Shown here: in pieces, positions 18,841 to 26,372 of the stretch
Layout of the letters: the number at the start of each line of letters is the position of its first letter
How positions within the stretch are numbered: position 1 is the first letter of the stretch
Notes under the pieces: model-generated
The model's database searches: none
What the model saw: the letters and a program-made list of their open reading frames with translations, nothing else
What the model was told of the DNA's origin: nothing
Assembly: GCA_023252055.1 (NCBI GenBank)
Contig: JAHEXP010000013.1
Location: 1 to 32,636, forward strand
DNA length: 32,636 nucleotides
Reading direction: 5' to 3'
From: Coriobacteriia bacterium
GTDB taxonomy: Bacteria > Actinomycetota > Coriobacteriia > Anaerosomatales > PALSA-660
Translations under genes and position numbers: made by a program

Positions 18841-19917
18841 GTGAAGAAGAGTCTTCGCTCGGTTCTCGCGCTCGTGATCGTGATCTCCATGATGGCCCTG
18901 GTGCTTGCCGGTTGTACGCCCGCGAGCACCCCGACCGGATCGACGACGACCCCGCCCCCCGCAGCCAAGCTGAAGACCGCCATGGTCACCGACGTCGGCG
19001 GCCTGGGCGACAAGTCCTTCAACGACCTGAGCTGGGCGGGCCTTCAGAAGGCCCAGACCGACCTCGGCGTCTCTGCCAAGGTCCTCGAGTCCAAGCAGCT
19101 CGCGGACTATGAGAGCAACCTGACCCAGTTGGCGTCCGCCGGTTACAGCCCGATCTTCGCGGTCGGCTTCCTGATGCAGGACGCCGTCACCAAGATCGCC
19201 ACCTCGACCCCGAACACCAACTTCGGCGGCATCGACATCTTCTTCGCGGATCCGATCCCGAAGAACGCCGTCGGCCTGAACTTCAAGGAGCAGGAGGCCG
19301 GCTACCTCGCCGGAATCGTCGCCGGTCTTGCGACGAAGGGGAACTTCGACGCGCGCCTGAATGCAGCCAACACCATCGGTTTCGTCGGTGGCATCGCGAT
19401 CCCGCCGGTCCAGCGCTACGAGGCCGGTTTCGTCGCAGGCGCGAAGTCCGTCAACCCGAGCGTCAAGGTCATCTCGCTGTACGCCGGCGCGTTCGATGAC
19501 CAGGCCAAGGGCAAGGAACTCGGCCTGTCCCTGATCTCGCAGGGCGCGGACATCGTCTTCGCCGCGGCCGGCCAGACCGGTATCGGCACGTTCAACGCCT
19601 GCCAGTCCTCCAAGAAGGCGCTGTTCATCGGCGTCGACACCGACCAGTACATGACGCTCACGAACCCCGGCGACACGATCCTGACCTCTGCGGTCAAGAA
19701 GATCGACACCGCGGTCTTCAGCGTCGTCAAGGACGCCGTGGACGGCAAGTTCCCGGGCGGCCAGAACAAGACGTTCGGTCTCGCCGAGGACGGCGTGGGC
19801 CTCTCCCCGTACCACGACTTCGACGCCAAGGTCCCGGCTGCCATCAAGGACGCCGTCACCAAGGCGATGGCGGACATCAAGTCCGGCGCAGTCACCGTTC
19901 CCTCGAGCCTCAAGTAA
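18841..19917 (+). CDS. BMP/Med family ABC transporter substrate-binding lipoprotein (nucleoside-type)
   Basis: Lipobox LVLAGCTP; KTAMVTDVGGLGDKSFNDLSWAGLQKAQTDLG; DIVFAAAGQTGIGTFNACQ. GTG 18841 preferred over the track start 18832. Confidence 0.93.
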   Translation: MKKSLRSVLALVIVISMMALVLAGCTPASTPTGSTTTPPPAAKLKTAMVTDVGGLGDKSFNDLSWAGLQKAQTDLGVSAKVLESKQLADYESNLTQLASAGYSPIFAVGFLMQDAVTKIATSTPNTNFGGIDIFFADPIPKNAVGLNFKEQEAGYLAGIVAGLATKGNFDARLNAANTIGFVGGIAIPPVQRYEAGFVAGAKSVNPSVKVISLYAGAFDDQAKGKELGLSLISQGADIVFAAAGQTGIGTFNACQSSKKALFIGVDTDQYMTLTNPGDTILTSAVKKIDTAVFSVVKDAVDGKFPGGQNKTFGLAEDGVGLSPYHDFDAKVPAAIKDAVTKAMADIKSGAVTVPSSLK

Positions 19918-19962
19918 TCTCGAGAACCTTCTCGACGGCACGACCTGTGTGAAGCGATGATG

Positions 19963-19998
19963 GGGGCGGCCGGTTGTCAGGCGGAAACCGGTCGCCCC
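19963..19998 (+). terminator. Hairpin (attenuator/terminator) between the BMP lipoprotein and the ABC ATPase
   Basis: GGGGCGGCCGGTT (19963-19975) / AACCGGTCGCCCC (19986-19998), 13-bp stem with one G-U, 10-nt loop, followed by TTTCG. Confidence 0.65.
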
Positions 19999-20044
19999 TT
20001 TCGCGCGCAAGGCGGTTGCACGAACCGAAGAAAGGACACGGCGC

Positions 20045-21631
20045 ATGCCCGTCCTCGAACTGCGTGAGATCACCAAGGTGTTTCCCGGCGTCATCGCCAA
20101 CGACAGGGTGTCGTTGGCGCTCGAACGCGGCGAGATCGTCGCGCTGCTCGGCGAGAACGGCGCCGGGAAGTCGACGCTCATGAACGTCGCCTACGGCCTG
20201 CTGTCCGACGACGGCGGCGAGATCCTCGTGGATGGCAAGCCGGTCCGGATCCGCAGCCCCCGCGACGCCATCGCGCTCGGCATCGGCATGGTCCACCAGC
20301 ACTTCATGCTGGTGGCGCCCCTCACCGTCACCGAGAACATCATCCTGGGCCACGAGCCCGCCCGCCTCGGGATCATCGATCGCCCCAAGGCGCGCGCACG
20401 CGTGGTCGAGATATCGGCGCAGTACGGGCTGAAGGTCGACCCGGACGCGGTCGTCGGCGGGCTGTCGGTCGGTATGCAGCAGCGCGTGGAGATCCTGAAG
20501 GCCCTGTACCAGGGCGCGCGCATCCTGATCCTCGACGAGCCCACGGCGGTCCTGTCGCCGCAAGAGGTCCGGGAGCTGTTCGGAGTCATCCGCTCGCTCG
20601 TCACCGCCGGTCTCTCCGTGGTGCTCATCACCCACAAGCTCGACGAGGTCATGGGTGCCGCGGACCGCGTCGTCGTCATGCGCGACGGCAAGGTGGTGGG
20701 GGAGACCACGCCGTCTCAGACCGACCAGATCGGCCTCGCCCGGATGATGGTCGGTCGCGACGTCGTCCTGAGCGTCGAGAAGGGCGAATCGCACGCCGGC
20801 GAACCCAGGCTGACGATCACCGACCTCCAAGTTCCGGGCGAGCGAGGGCTCGAGGCGCTCAAGGGCGTGTCGCTCACCGTGCGGTCCGGCGAGATCGTCG
20901 GCATCGCAGGGGTGGACGGCAACGGCCAGACCGAGCTCGTGGAAGCGATCGTCGGCCTGCGGCGGCCGTCTGGAGGCTCCATCGACCTCAAGGGGCGCGA
21001 CATCACCCACGCCGCGCCGCGGGAGACGATACACGCGGGCGTGTCGCACGTCCCCGAGGATAGGCACCGTCGCGGCCTCGTGCTCGAGTTCGACCTCGCC
21101 GAGAACCTCGTCCTGGGAGACCACCGCGACGCGCCGTATGCGTCCCACGGCATCACCGACGCGCAGGCGATCTCGGAGACGGCGCGACAGCGGATCAAGG
21201 ACTACGACGTGCGTACTCCGTCCGAGCACGTTCTGGCGGGCGCACTCTCCGGCGGCAACCAGCAGAAGCTCGTCCTCGCCCGCGAACTCGGAAGGGAGCC
21301 CGGCGTTCTCATCGCCGCCCAGCCGACCCGCGGACTCGACGTGGGCGCCATCGAGTTCGTGCACCGTCGCCTGCTCGCGGAGCGCGACAGCGGCACCGCG
21401 ATCCTTCTGGTGAGCATGGAACTGGAGGAAGTGATGACGCTGTCCGACCGAATCCTGGTGATGTACGGCGGCCAGGTCGTGGCGGAGTTCGACAGCGCGG
21501 ACGCCGACGAGGAGCGCATCGGCTACTACATGACCGGTGGCAAGGTCGCCGGCGCGGCGCCCGCAGGGGCGCAGCCCGCCGGGACTCCGGACTCAGCGCC
21601 TCCGGCGCCCCCGATGGGAGGTGCGCTGTGA
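20045..21631 (+). CDS. ABC transporter ATP-binding protein, duplicated-domain (BMP/nucleoside or sugar type)
   Basis: Two ABC domains: LLGENGAGKSTLMNVAYGLL, LSVGMQQRVEILKALYQGARILILDEPTAVL, IAGVDGNGQTELVEAI, LSGGNQQKLVLARELGREPGVLIAAQPTRGLD. Confidence 0.96.
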   Translation: MPVLELREITKVFPGVIANDRVSLALERGEIVALLGENGAGKSTLMNVAYGLLSDDGGEILVDGKPVRIRSPRDAIALGIGMVHQHFMLVAPLTVTENIILGHEPARLGIIDRPKARARVVEISAQYGLKVDPDAVVGGLSVGMQQRVEILKALYQGARILILDEPTAVLSPQEVRELFGVIRSLVTAGLSVVLITHKLDEVMGAADRVVVMRDGKVVGETTPSQTDQIGLARMMVGRDVVLSVEKGESHAGEPRLTITDLQVPGERGLEALKGVSLTVRSGEIVGIAGVDGNGQTELVEAIVGLRRPSGGSIDLKGRDITHAAPRETIHAGVSHVPEDRHRRGLVLEFDLAENLVLGDHRDAPYASHGITDAQAISETARQRIKDYDVRTPSEHVLAGALSGGNQQKLVLARELGREPGVLIAAQPTRGLDVGAIEFVHRRLLAERDSGTAILLVSMELEEVMTLSDRILVMYGGQVVAEFDSADADEERIGYYMTGGKVAGAAPAGAQPAGTPDSAPPAPPMGGAL

Positions 21632-22749
21632 GCGAGGCCACGAAGTCCCCGACCGTCGACGCCTGGTGGATGCGCCTGCTGACCACGGTCGGCGTCCCTC
21701 TGCTCTCTGTCGCGCTCGCGATGGCGATCGGCTCCGTGATCATCGTGTTCAGCGGCCACGACCCGATCGCCGCCTTCTCCGCCCTCCTGCAAGGGGCGTT
21801 CGGCGGATGGCGGCAGATCGGTGAGACGATCATGCGGGCGACGCCCCTCATGCTGACCGGCCTCGCCGTCGGATTCGGGTTCCGGGCCAACCTGTTCAAC
21901 ATCGGTGCCGAGGGCCAGCTGATCCTCGGTTCCCTGGGCGCCGCGTGGCTCGGGTTGTTGTTGGCCCCGCTGCCGCCGATCCTCAGCATCCCGCTGATCC
22001 TCATCGGCGCTGCCCTCTTCGGTGCGGCATGGGCGTTCATCCCAGCCCTGCTCAAGGCGAAGGTCGGCGCGCACGAGGTCATCACCACGATGATGTTCTC
22101 GTGGATGGCGCTGTACCTGACGTCCTGGATCGTCTCAGGCCCGTTGGCCGACAAGGGCGGTATCCCGCAGACGCCGATGCTCTCGGGCGCGGTGTGGCTG
22201 CCCACCTTCGACACGATCATCCCGGGCCTCCCTCCCATGCGCGCCCACCTGGGCTTCCTGCTCGCCTTGTTGGTTGCTGTGGGCGTGTCGCTGGTGTTGC
22301 GACGTACGACGCTCGGCTACGAGGTCCGTGCCGTGGGCTTCAATCCGTCCGCGGCGCAGAACGGCGGCATCTCCATCCCACTGACCACCATCTACGCGCT
22401 CTGTATCTCCGGAGCATTGGCGGGACTCGCGGGCGCGTCGGAAGTCCTGGGTGTCACGCACCGCTTCTTCGACCAGGTGTCGGCGGGCTCCGGGTTCGGC
22501 TTCACCGGGATCGCCGTGGCGCTGCTCGGCAAGAAGAACCCGGTGGGCATCCTGTTCGCCGCCTTGCTGTTCGGGGCGCTGAGTGCCGGGGGCGGGACCA
22601 TGCAGCTCGAGGCTGACGTTTCGCAGAAGATCATCACGATCGTGCAGGGGCTGATCATCTTCTTCGTCGGCGCCGAGACGATCGTCACGTGGTTCATCAA
22701 GCGCCGCAAGAGACTTGCGCTCGAGAGGGAGGGGGCCACGAATGCTTAA
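21628..22749 (+). CDS. ABC transporter permease (BPD_transp_2 family)
   Basis: GTGA overlap with the ATPase; TPLMLTGLAVGFGFRANLFNIGAEGQLILGSLGAAW; polytopic. Confidence 0.93.
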   Translation: MSEATKSPTVDAWWMRLLTTVGVPLLSVALAMAIGSVIIVFSGHDPIAAFSALLQGAFGGWRQIGETIMRATPLMLTGLAVGFGFRANLFNIGAEGQLILGSLGAAWLGLLLAPLPPILSIPLILIGAALFGAAWAFIPALLKAKVGAHEVITTMMFSWMALYLTSWIVSGPLADKGGIPQTPMLSGAVWLPTFDTIIPGLPPMRAHLGFLLALLVAVGVSLVLRRTTLGYEVRAVGFNPSAAQNGGISIPLTTIYALCISGALAGLAGASEVLGVTHRFFDQVSAGSGFGFTGIAVALLGKKNPVGILFAALLFGALSAGGGTMQLEADVSQKIITIVQGLIIFFVGAETIVTWFIKRRKRLALEREGATNA

Positions 22750-23701
22750 TGGCTTCTTCACCCCCGACCTGTTCGCCAGCGCGATCCGCATGGCGACCCC
22801 CTTGGCCTTGGCGGCCATCGGCGGCACGATCTGCGAGCGGTCCGGAGTCGTGAACATCGCACTCGAAGGCATCATGCTCATCGGTGCGTTCTTCGGCGTC
22901 GTGGTGACGCTGGCCACCGGGCAGGTGTGGCTCGGAGTTCTGGCCGCCGTCCTCGCGGGCGTGGCGCTGTCCGGCATCCATGCGTTCGCGTCGGTGACGC
23001 TGCGAATGGATCAGATCGTGTCCGGTACCGCCCTCAACATCCTGGCGCTGGGACTGACCGGCTTCCTCATGGAGGTCCTCTACGGGCATCCGGGCGCGAC
23101 GGACAGCATCCCTCACCAGATCCTGCCGGTCTTCAACTTCCCGGCCGCCTCCGGCACAGGATTCTTCGCCACCTTGTGGAACTGGATCAACCCGTTGTTG
23201 TTCGGCTACACGCCGATCGTCTACCTTGCGATCATCGCCGCGGTCCTGGGCCAGTGGGCGATGTACCGCACGACCTGGGGGCTGCGCCTCCGAGCGTTGG
23301 GCGAACACCCGCGTGCCGCCGACACCGTCGGCGTGCGCGTCATCGCCGGCCGCTACGTGGCCGTGCTGATCTCCGGAGCGCTGGGTGGGCTCGCCGGCGC
23401 GAACCTCAGTCTCGAGCAGGTCGGCTCGTTCTCCGAGAACATGTCGGCGGGCCGGGGTTTCATCGCCCTGGCGGCCAACATCTTCGGGCGTTGGACGCCG
23501 GTGGGCAGCTACCTGGCGTCGCTGCTGTTCGGGTTCGCGCAGGCGCTGCAGATCAAGATGCAGGCGTACCAGGACGTGCTCCACATCCCGGTGCAGTTCT
23601 TTCTCATGCTGCCGTACGTGCTGACCGTGGTGGTGCTGGCGGGCTTCATGGGTAGAGCGGTGGGACCCGCCGAGGTGGGCAAGCCGTACGAGAAGGAGTA
23701 G
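22742..23701 (+). CDS. ABC transporter permease (BPD_transp_2 family)
   Basis: ATG 22742 overlaps the upstream permease by 8 nt; ATPLALAAIGGTICERSGVVNIALEGIMLIGAFFGVV; GRGFIALAANIFGRWTPVGS. Confidence 0.93.
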   Translation: MLNGFFTPDLFASAIRMATPLALAAIGGTICERSGVVNIALEGIMLIGAFFGVVVTLATGQVWLGVLAAVLAGVALSGIHAFASVTLRMDQIVSGTALNILALGLTGFLMEVLYGHPGATDSIPHQILPVFNFPAASGTGFFATLWNWINPLLFGYTPIVYLAIIAAVLGQWAMYRTTWGLRLRALGEHPRAADTVGVRVIAGRYVAVLISGALGGLAGANLSLEQVGSFSENMSAGRGFIALAANIFGRWTPVGSYLASLLFGFAQALQIKMQAYQDVLHIPVQFFLMLPYVLTVVVLAGFMGRAVGPAEVGKPYEKE

Positions 23702-23710
23702 CGGTACCGG

Positions 23711-23817
23711 GGGGCGTCGGCGGGGTCGCGTCGGCTCACGGGCTACGCAGAAGAGGCACCCATACGGGTGCCTCTTCTGCTGCGCACGCTCGCCTCGTGC
23801 GACCCCGCCGACGCCCC
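23711..23817. repeat. Nested palindrome between convergent operons; inner part fits a bidirectional terminator
   Basis: Outer arms GGGGCGTCGGCGGGGTCGC (23711-23729) / GCGACCCCGCCGACGCCCC (23799-23817), perfect 19 bp. Inner hairpin GCAGAAGAGGCACCC (23747-23761) - ATAC - GGGTGCCTCTTCTGC (23766-23780), perfect 15 bp. Confidence 0.9.
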
Positions 23818-23874
23818 TCGCAAGGGCCGCCATCGGCGGAGGGCGCCTCGGCGGGTTCCGGGGGCCGCTGGCGG

Positions 23875-24174
23875 CTAGTACGTGCGCTCGTCCTTGTGGG
23901 ACTTGTCCAGGTTGCGCGACGCCTCCGGCGCGCGCGGCGGTTCCTCGTCTGCATCCGTCTCCGCGCCCTCAGCGTCACCTGCGAGCCATCTGGCTGCCAG
24001 GGGGCGGGCGATGAGGATGAGGGTCAGGGCGCCGAAGACCACGAAATCGAGCACGTCGGGGCGGAAATCGAACGAGCGCAGGGCCGAGCGCAGGATGTAG
24101 AGCGCTGCGGCGAAGGCGGCGATCGCCTGCCAGGGGATGCGCACGATCTCGGGTCGGAACCGCAATGGCGTCAC
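23875..24174 (-). CDS. Small membrane protein (about 99 aa, two predicted TM segments), unknown function
   Basis: GTG at 24174 overlaps the DUF4349 stop (GTGA). Hydrophobic IPWQAIAAFAAALYI and VLDFVVFGALTLILIARPLA, then an acidic/charged tail. Confidence 0.7.
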   Translation of the reverse strand: MTPLRFRPEIVRIPWQAIAAFAAALYILRSALRSFDFRPDVLDFVVFGALTLILIARPLAARWLAGDAEGAETDADEEPPRAPEASRNLDKSHKDERTY

Positions 24175-25253
24175 GAGGCGGCGCCCGGCGTGTCGTTCGT
24201 GTCGGTGCCGGCCGCGGGCTTCCGCGAGGCGGTCCGGCGGCGCAAGGAGCGGCGCACCAGCCACACGATGAGCCACACCGGCAGGCCCACGAAAACCACG
24301 AGGGCGAGCGCCGGGCCCAGCAGGACGATGAGGCCGTTCATGGTGCTCACGAACGCTCGGACGGAGTCGGTGAAAGCGGTGCTCACGCCCCAGTCGACAC
24401 CGGCCGGGGATCCGATCGCCACCGGCTCGACCAACTCGATGGTGACCGTTGCCATGGAAGCTTGGCGCTCGAGGTAGGCCATCTGCGCCTGCAGGGACTC
24501 GATGTCGCCCTGCACCCGGGTGAGCTCCTTTTCGATCTTGAGCATGTCGCTCACGTTCCGCGCCTGCGAGAACAGCTGGCGCAGGCGGGACTGCTCGGCC
24601 TTCAGGTTGCCGAGGCGCGCCTGCATGTCGACGTGCTGCTGCGTGACGTCATCGGAACTCTCGGACTGGTACAGCACCCGTCCGAGCTTCGCTGCGTCCG
24701 CGATGAACGCCGCGTACTTGGCTGACGGCACGCGCAGGGTGACGAACGCCTTCAGCGGGATCGAGGACATCTCGGCGTTCGACGACGTGGCGCCGTCCAG
24801 CGGCTGCGGGTAGACCGGCCCGTCGGTCGCGCTCGAGACCTGCATGTTCGTGATGTCGGCGCCGTCGCGGGAGGCGAGCGCGCGGATCTTGGCGAGCGAT
24901 CCGTCGACATCCTTGGCCTCGAGGCGCAGCGTCTTGTTGACGACGATGAGCTTATCCACCGGTACGGCGCTCGCGCCGGGCGAGTCGGCGGCGTTGCCGC
25001 CCTTGGCGGCGTCCGCTGCACCCGCGCCCGCGTAGCCGGGCGTCGACTGACCGATGGTGGCGCCATTCGTGCCGGTTCCGGCGATGTCGGGGGCGCCGGG
25101 AGCAGGTGCCACCAGCGAGGTGGCCGTCCCGCCGGTGGCCGACTCGTTCGCCGAACGCGCACAGCCTCCCAGCATCGCAAGCAGGGCGATCGCGGTCGCG
25201 AGGCACGCGACCCGCCTCCAACTGCTGTTCGTGGGCCTCGTCATCGTCCTCAC
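24171..25253 (-). CDS. DUF4349 domain lipoprotein
   Basis: Lipobox LAMLGGCARS; KTLRLEAKDVDGSLAKIRALASRDGADITNMQVSS; LPSAKY-like VPSAKYAAFIADAAKLGRVLYQSESSDDVTQQHVDMQARLGNLKAEQSRLRQLFSQA; C-terminal TM. Confidence 0.85.
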   Translation of the reverse strand: MRTMTRPTNSSWRRVACLATAIALLAMLGGCARSANESATGGTATSLVAPAPGAPDIAGTGTNGATIGQSTPGYAGAGAADAAKGGNAADSPGASAVPVDKLIVVNKTLRLEAKDVDGSLAKIRALASRDGADITNMQVSSATDGPVYPQPLDGATSSNAEMSSIPLKAFVTLRVPSAKYAAFIADAAKLGRVLYQSESSDDVTQQHVDMQARLGNLKAEQSRLRQLFSQARNVSDMLKIEKELTRVQGDIESLQAQMAYLERQASMATVTIELVEPVAIGSPAGVDWGVSTAFTDSVRAFVSTMNGLIVLLGPALALVVFVGLPVWLIVWLVRRSLRRRTASRKPAAGTDTNDTPGAAS

Positions 25254-25334
25254 GGTCCTCTCGTCGCCGGGCGCCGCGGCTCGCGCGGCTCGGGTCGTGC
25301 GCTCCAGGAGTTCGGAGGCGGTCCGGAAAGACAG

Positions 25335-25366
25335 CGAACGCCCGTCGCAGGCGCGTCGGGCGTTCG
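25335..25366 (-). terminator. Intrinsic-type terminator downstream of the 47-aa small ORF (minus strand)
   Basis: CGAACGCCCG (25335-25344) / CGGGCGTTCG (25357-25366), perfect 10-bp stem. On the minus strand it is followed by CTGTCTTTCC. Confidence 0.6.
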
Positions 25367-25388
25367 GGGGAGTGCGGTGATGCCGGTG

Positions 25389-25532
25389 CTAGTCCTGCTT
25401 CTTGACGGCCTGCTCCATGCGCTTCAGCGCGCGAGCGGCGTACACGCCGGCAACGACTCCGATCGCACACACGACGAAGAAGGCGAGGATCAGGGTGTTA
25501 CCCACTGACATGGCCAAGTTGGACGTAAACAT
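25389..25532 (-). CDS. 47-aa single-TM small protein (not in ORF track)
   Basis: MFTSNLAMSVGNTLILAFFVVCAIGVVAGVYAARALKRMEQAVKKQD. Strong Shine-Dalgarno GGAGGTGA (complement of 25542-25549) about 9 nt before the ATG, plus promoter and terminator-like elements. Confidence 0.82.
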   Translation of the reverse strand: MFTSNLAMSVGNTLILAFFVVCAIGVVAGVYAARALKRMEQAVKKQD

Positions 25533-25590
25533 GTCCTTGGTTCACCTCCATCGGCGATGAAGAGCTGCGGCGGGTCGCGTTCGACTATCG

Positions 25591-25619
25591 ATTGTATCGG
25601 TGGGCCCACCACGCGGCAA
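25591..25619 (-). promoter_or_regulatory. Sigma70-type promoter for the small ORF: TTGCCG-N17-TACAAT
   Basis: Minus strand -35 TTGCCG (25619-25614), 17-bp spacer, -10 TACAAT (25596-25591). The spacer contains perfect palindrome GGTGGGCCCACC (25599-25610). Confidence 0.65.
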
Positions 25620-25809
25620 GCCGACCAAAGCCCTACGCCCGTGAGATTCGCTGTCAAGGTGCCCACTCCTGCAACCGCCTTCAACAGCTTCGACGCGGCC
25701 GGGCTGCGCCGGGTTCACGCGCGCCCGGGATTCTTGCGCGCCGCGGCGTCATCGCCTGCTCCGTTGAGGGCCACCAACGGGTGGCGGAACGGACGTCCGA
25801 AAGGTCACA

Positions 25810-25849
25810 TTCGTGTTGCAAAGTGGGGTGAAGTGTCATAGAGTGGCAC
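25810..25849 (+). promoter_or_regulatory. MraZ-box-like operator: 10-bp-periodic direct repeats
   Basis: TTCGTGTTGC / AAAGTGGGGT / GAAGTGTCAT / AGAGTGGCAC. GTG is in identical phase four times; the last three match (A/G)A(A/G)GTG. Confidence 0.72.
25816..25844 (+). promoter_or_regulatory. Putative mraZ (dcw) promoter: TTGCAA-N17-TAGAGT
   Basis: -35 TTGCAA 25816-25821, 17-bp spacer, -10 TAGAGT 25839-25844, about 90 nt before the mraZ start. Confidence 0.55.
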
Positions 25850-25932
25850 CACGGACGGGAACTGAGGGACGGGTTCCCGGAAAACGGATGGATCCGGCCA
25901 GCATATGGGCCGGTCGAGCGGGGGAGTAGCAG

Positions 25933-26367
25933 GTGTTCCTCGGGGAGTTCCAGCACACGGTCGACGCGAAAGGCAGGGTCTCGCTCCCGCGCAAGCACCG
26001 GGACGAGATCGGCTCGCGGATCGTCGTGACCAAGGGCCTCGAGAAGTGCCTGTACGTGTTCTCCGCCGACGGCTACCGCGACTTCCTCGAGGAGGTCATG
26101 TCCACCAGCCGGCTCGCGAGGGACTCGCGCGCGGTACGCCGTCACTTCGTCGCCGGTGCCGCAGAAGTGGACATCGACAGCGCGGGCCGCATCTCGACCC
26201 TTCCGGCGCAGCGCGAGTTCGCAGGCCTTTCGCGTGACGTCGTGGTCGCCGGAGTGGCGGACCACATCGAGATCTGGGACGCCGCCGCATGGGCGTCCTA
26301 CCAGGAGGAAAACGCATCGACGATCGAGGACGCCGCGGAAGAGCTTTCCCGCAGCGGCATCCTCTAG
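25933..26367 (+). CDS. mraZ: Transcriptional regulator MraZ
   Basis: MFLGEFQHTVDAKGRVSLPRKHRDEIGSRIVVTKGLEKCLYVFSADGYRDFLEEV; second SpoVT/AbrB-like repeat VDIDSAGRISTLPAQREFAGLSRDVVVAGVADHIEIWD. Confidence 0.97.
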   Translation: MFLGEFQHTVDAKGRVSLPRKHRDEIGSRIVVTKGLEKCLYVFSADGYRDFLEEVMSTSRLARDSRAVRRHFVAGAAEVDIDSAGRISTLPAQREFAGLSRDVVVAGVADHIEIWDAAAWASYQEENASTIEDAAEELSRSGIL

Positions 26368-26372
26368 CCACC

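Noticed and set aside
23797-24477. 226-aa plus-strand ORF across the nested palindrome and the minus-strand operon
   Set aside because: Arg/Gly-rich shadow ORF; the opposite strand carries DUF4349 and a coupled TM protein.
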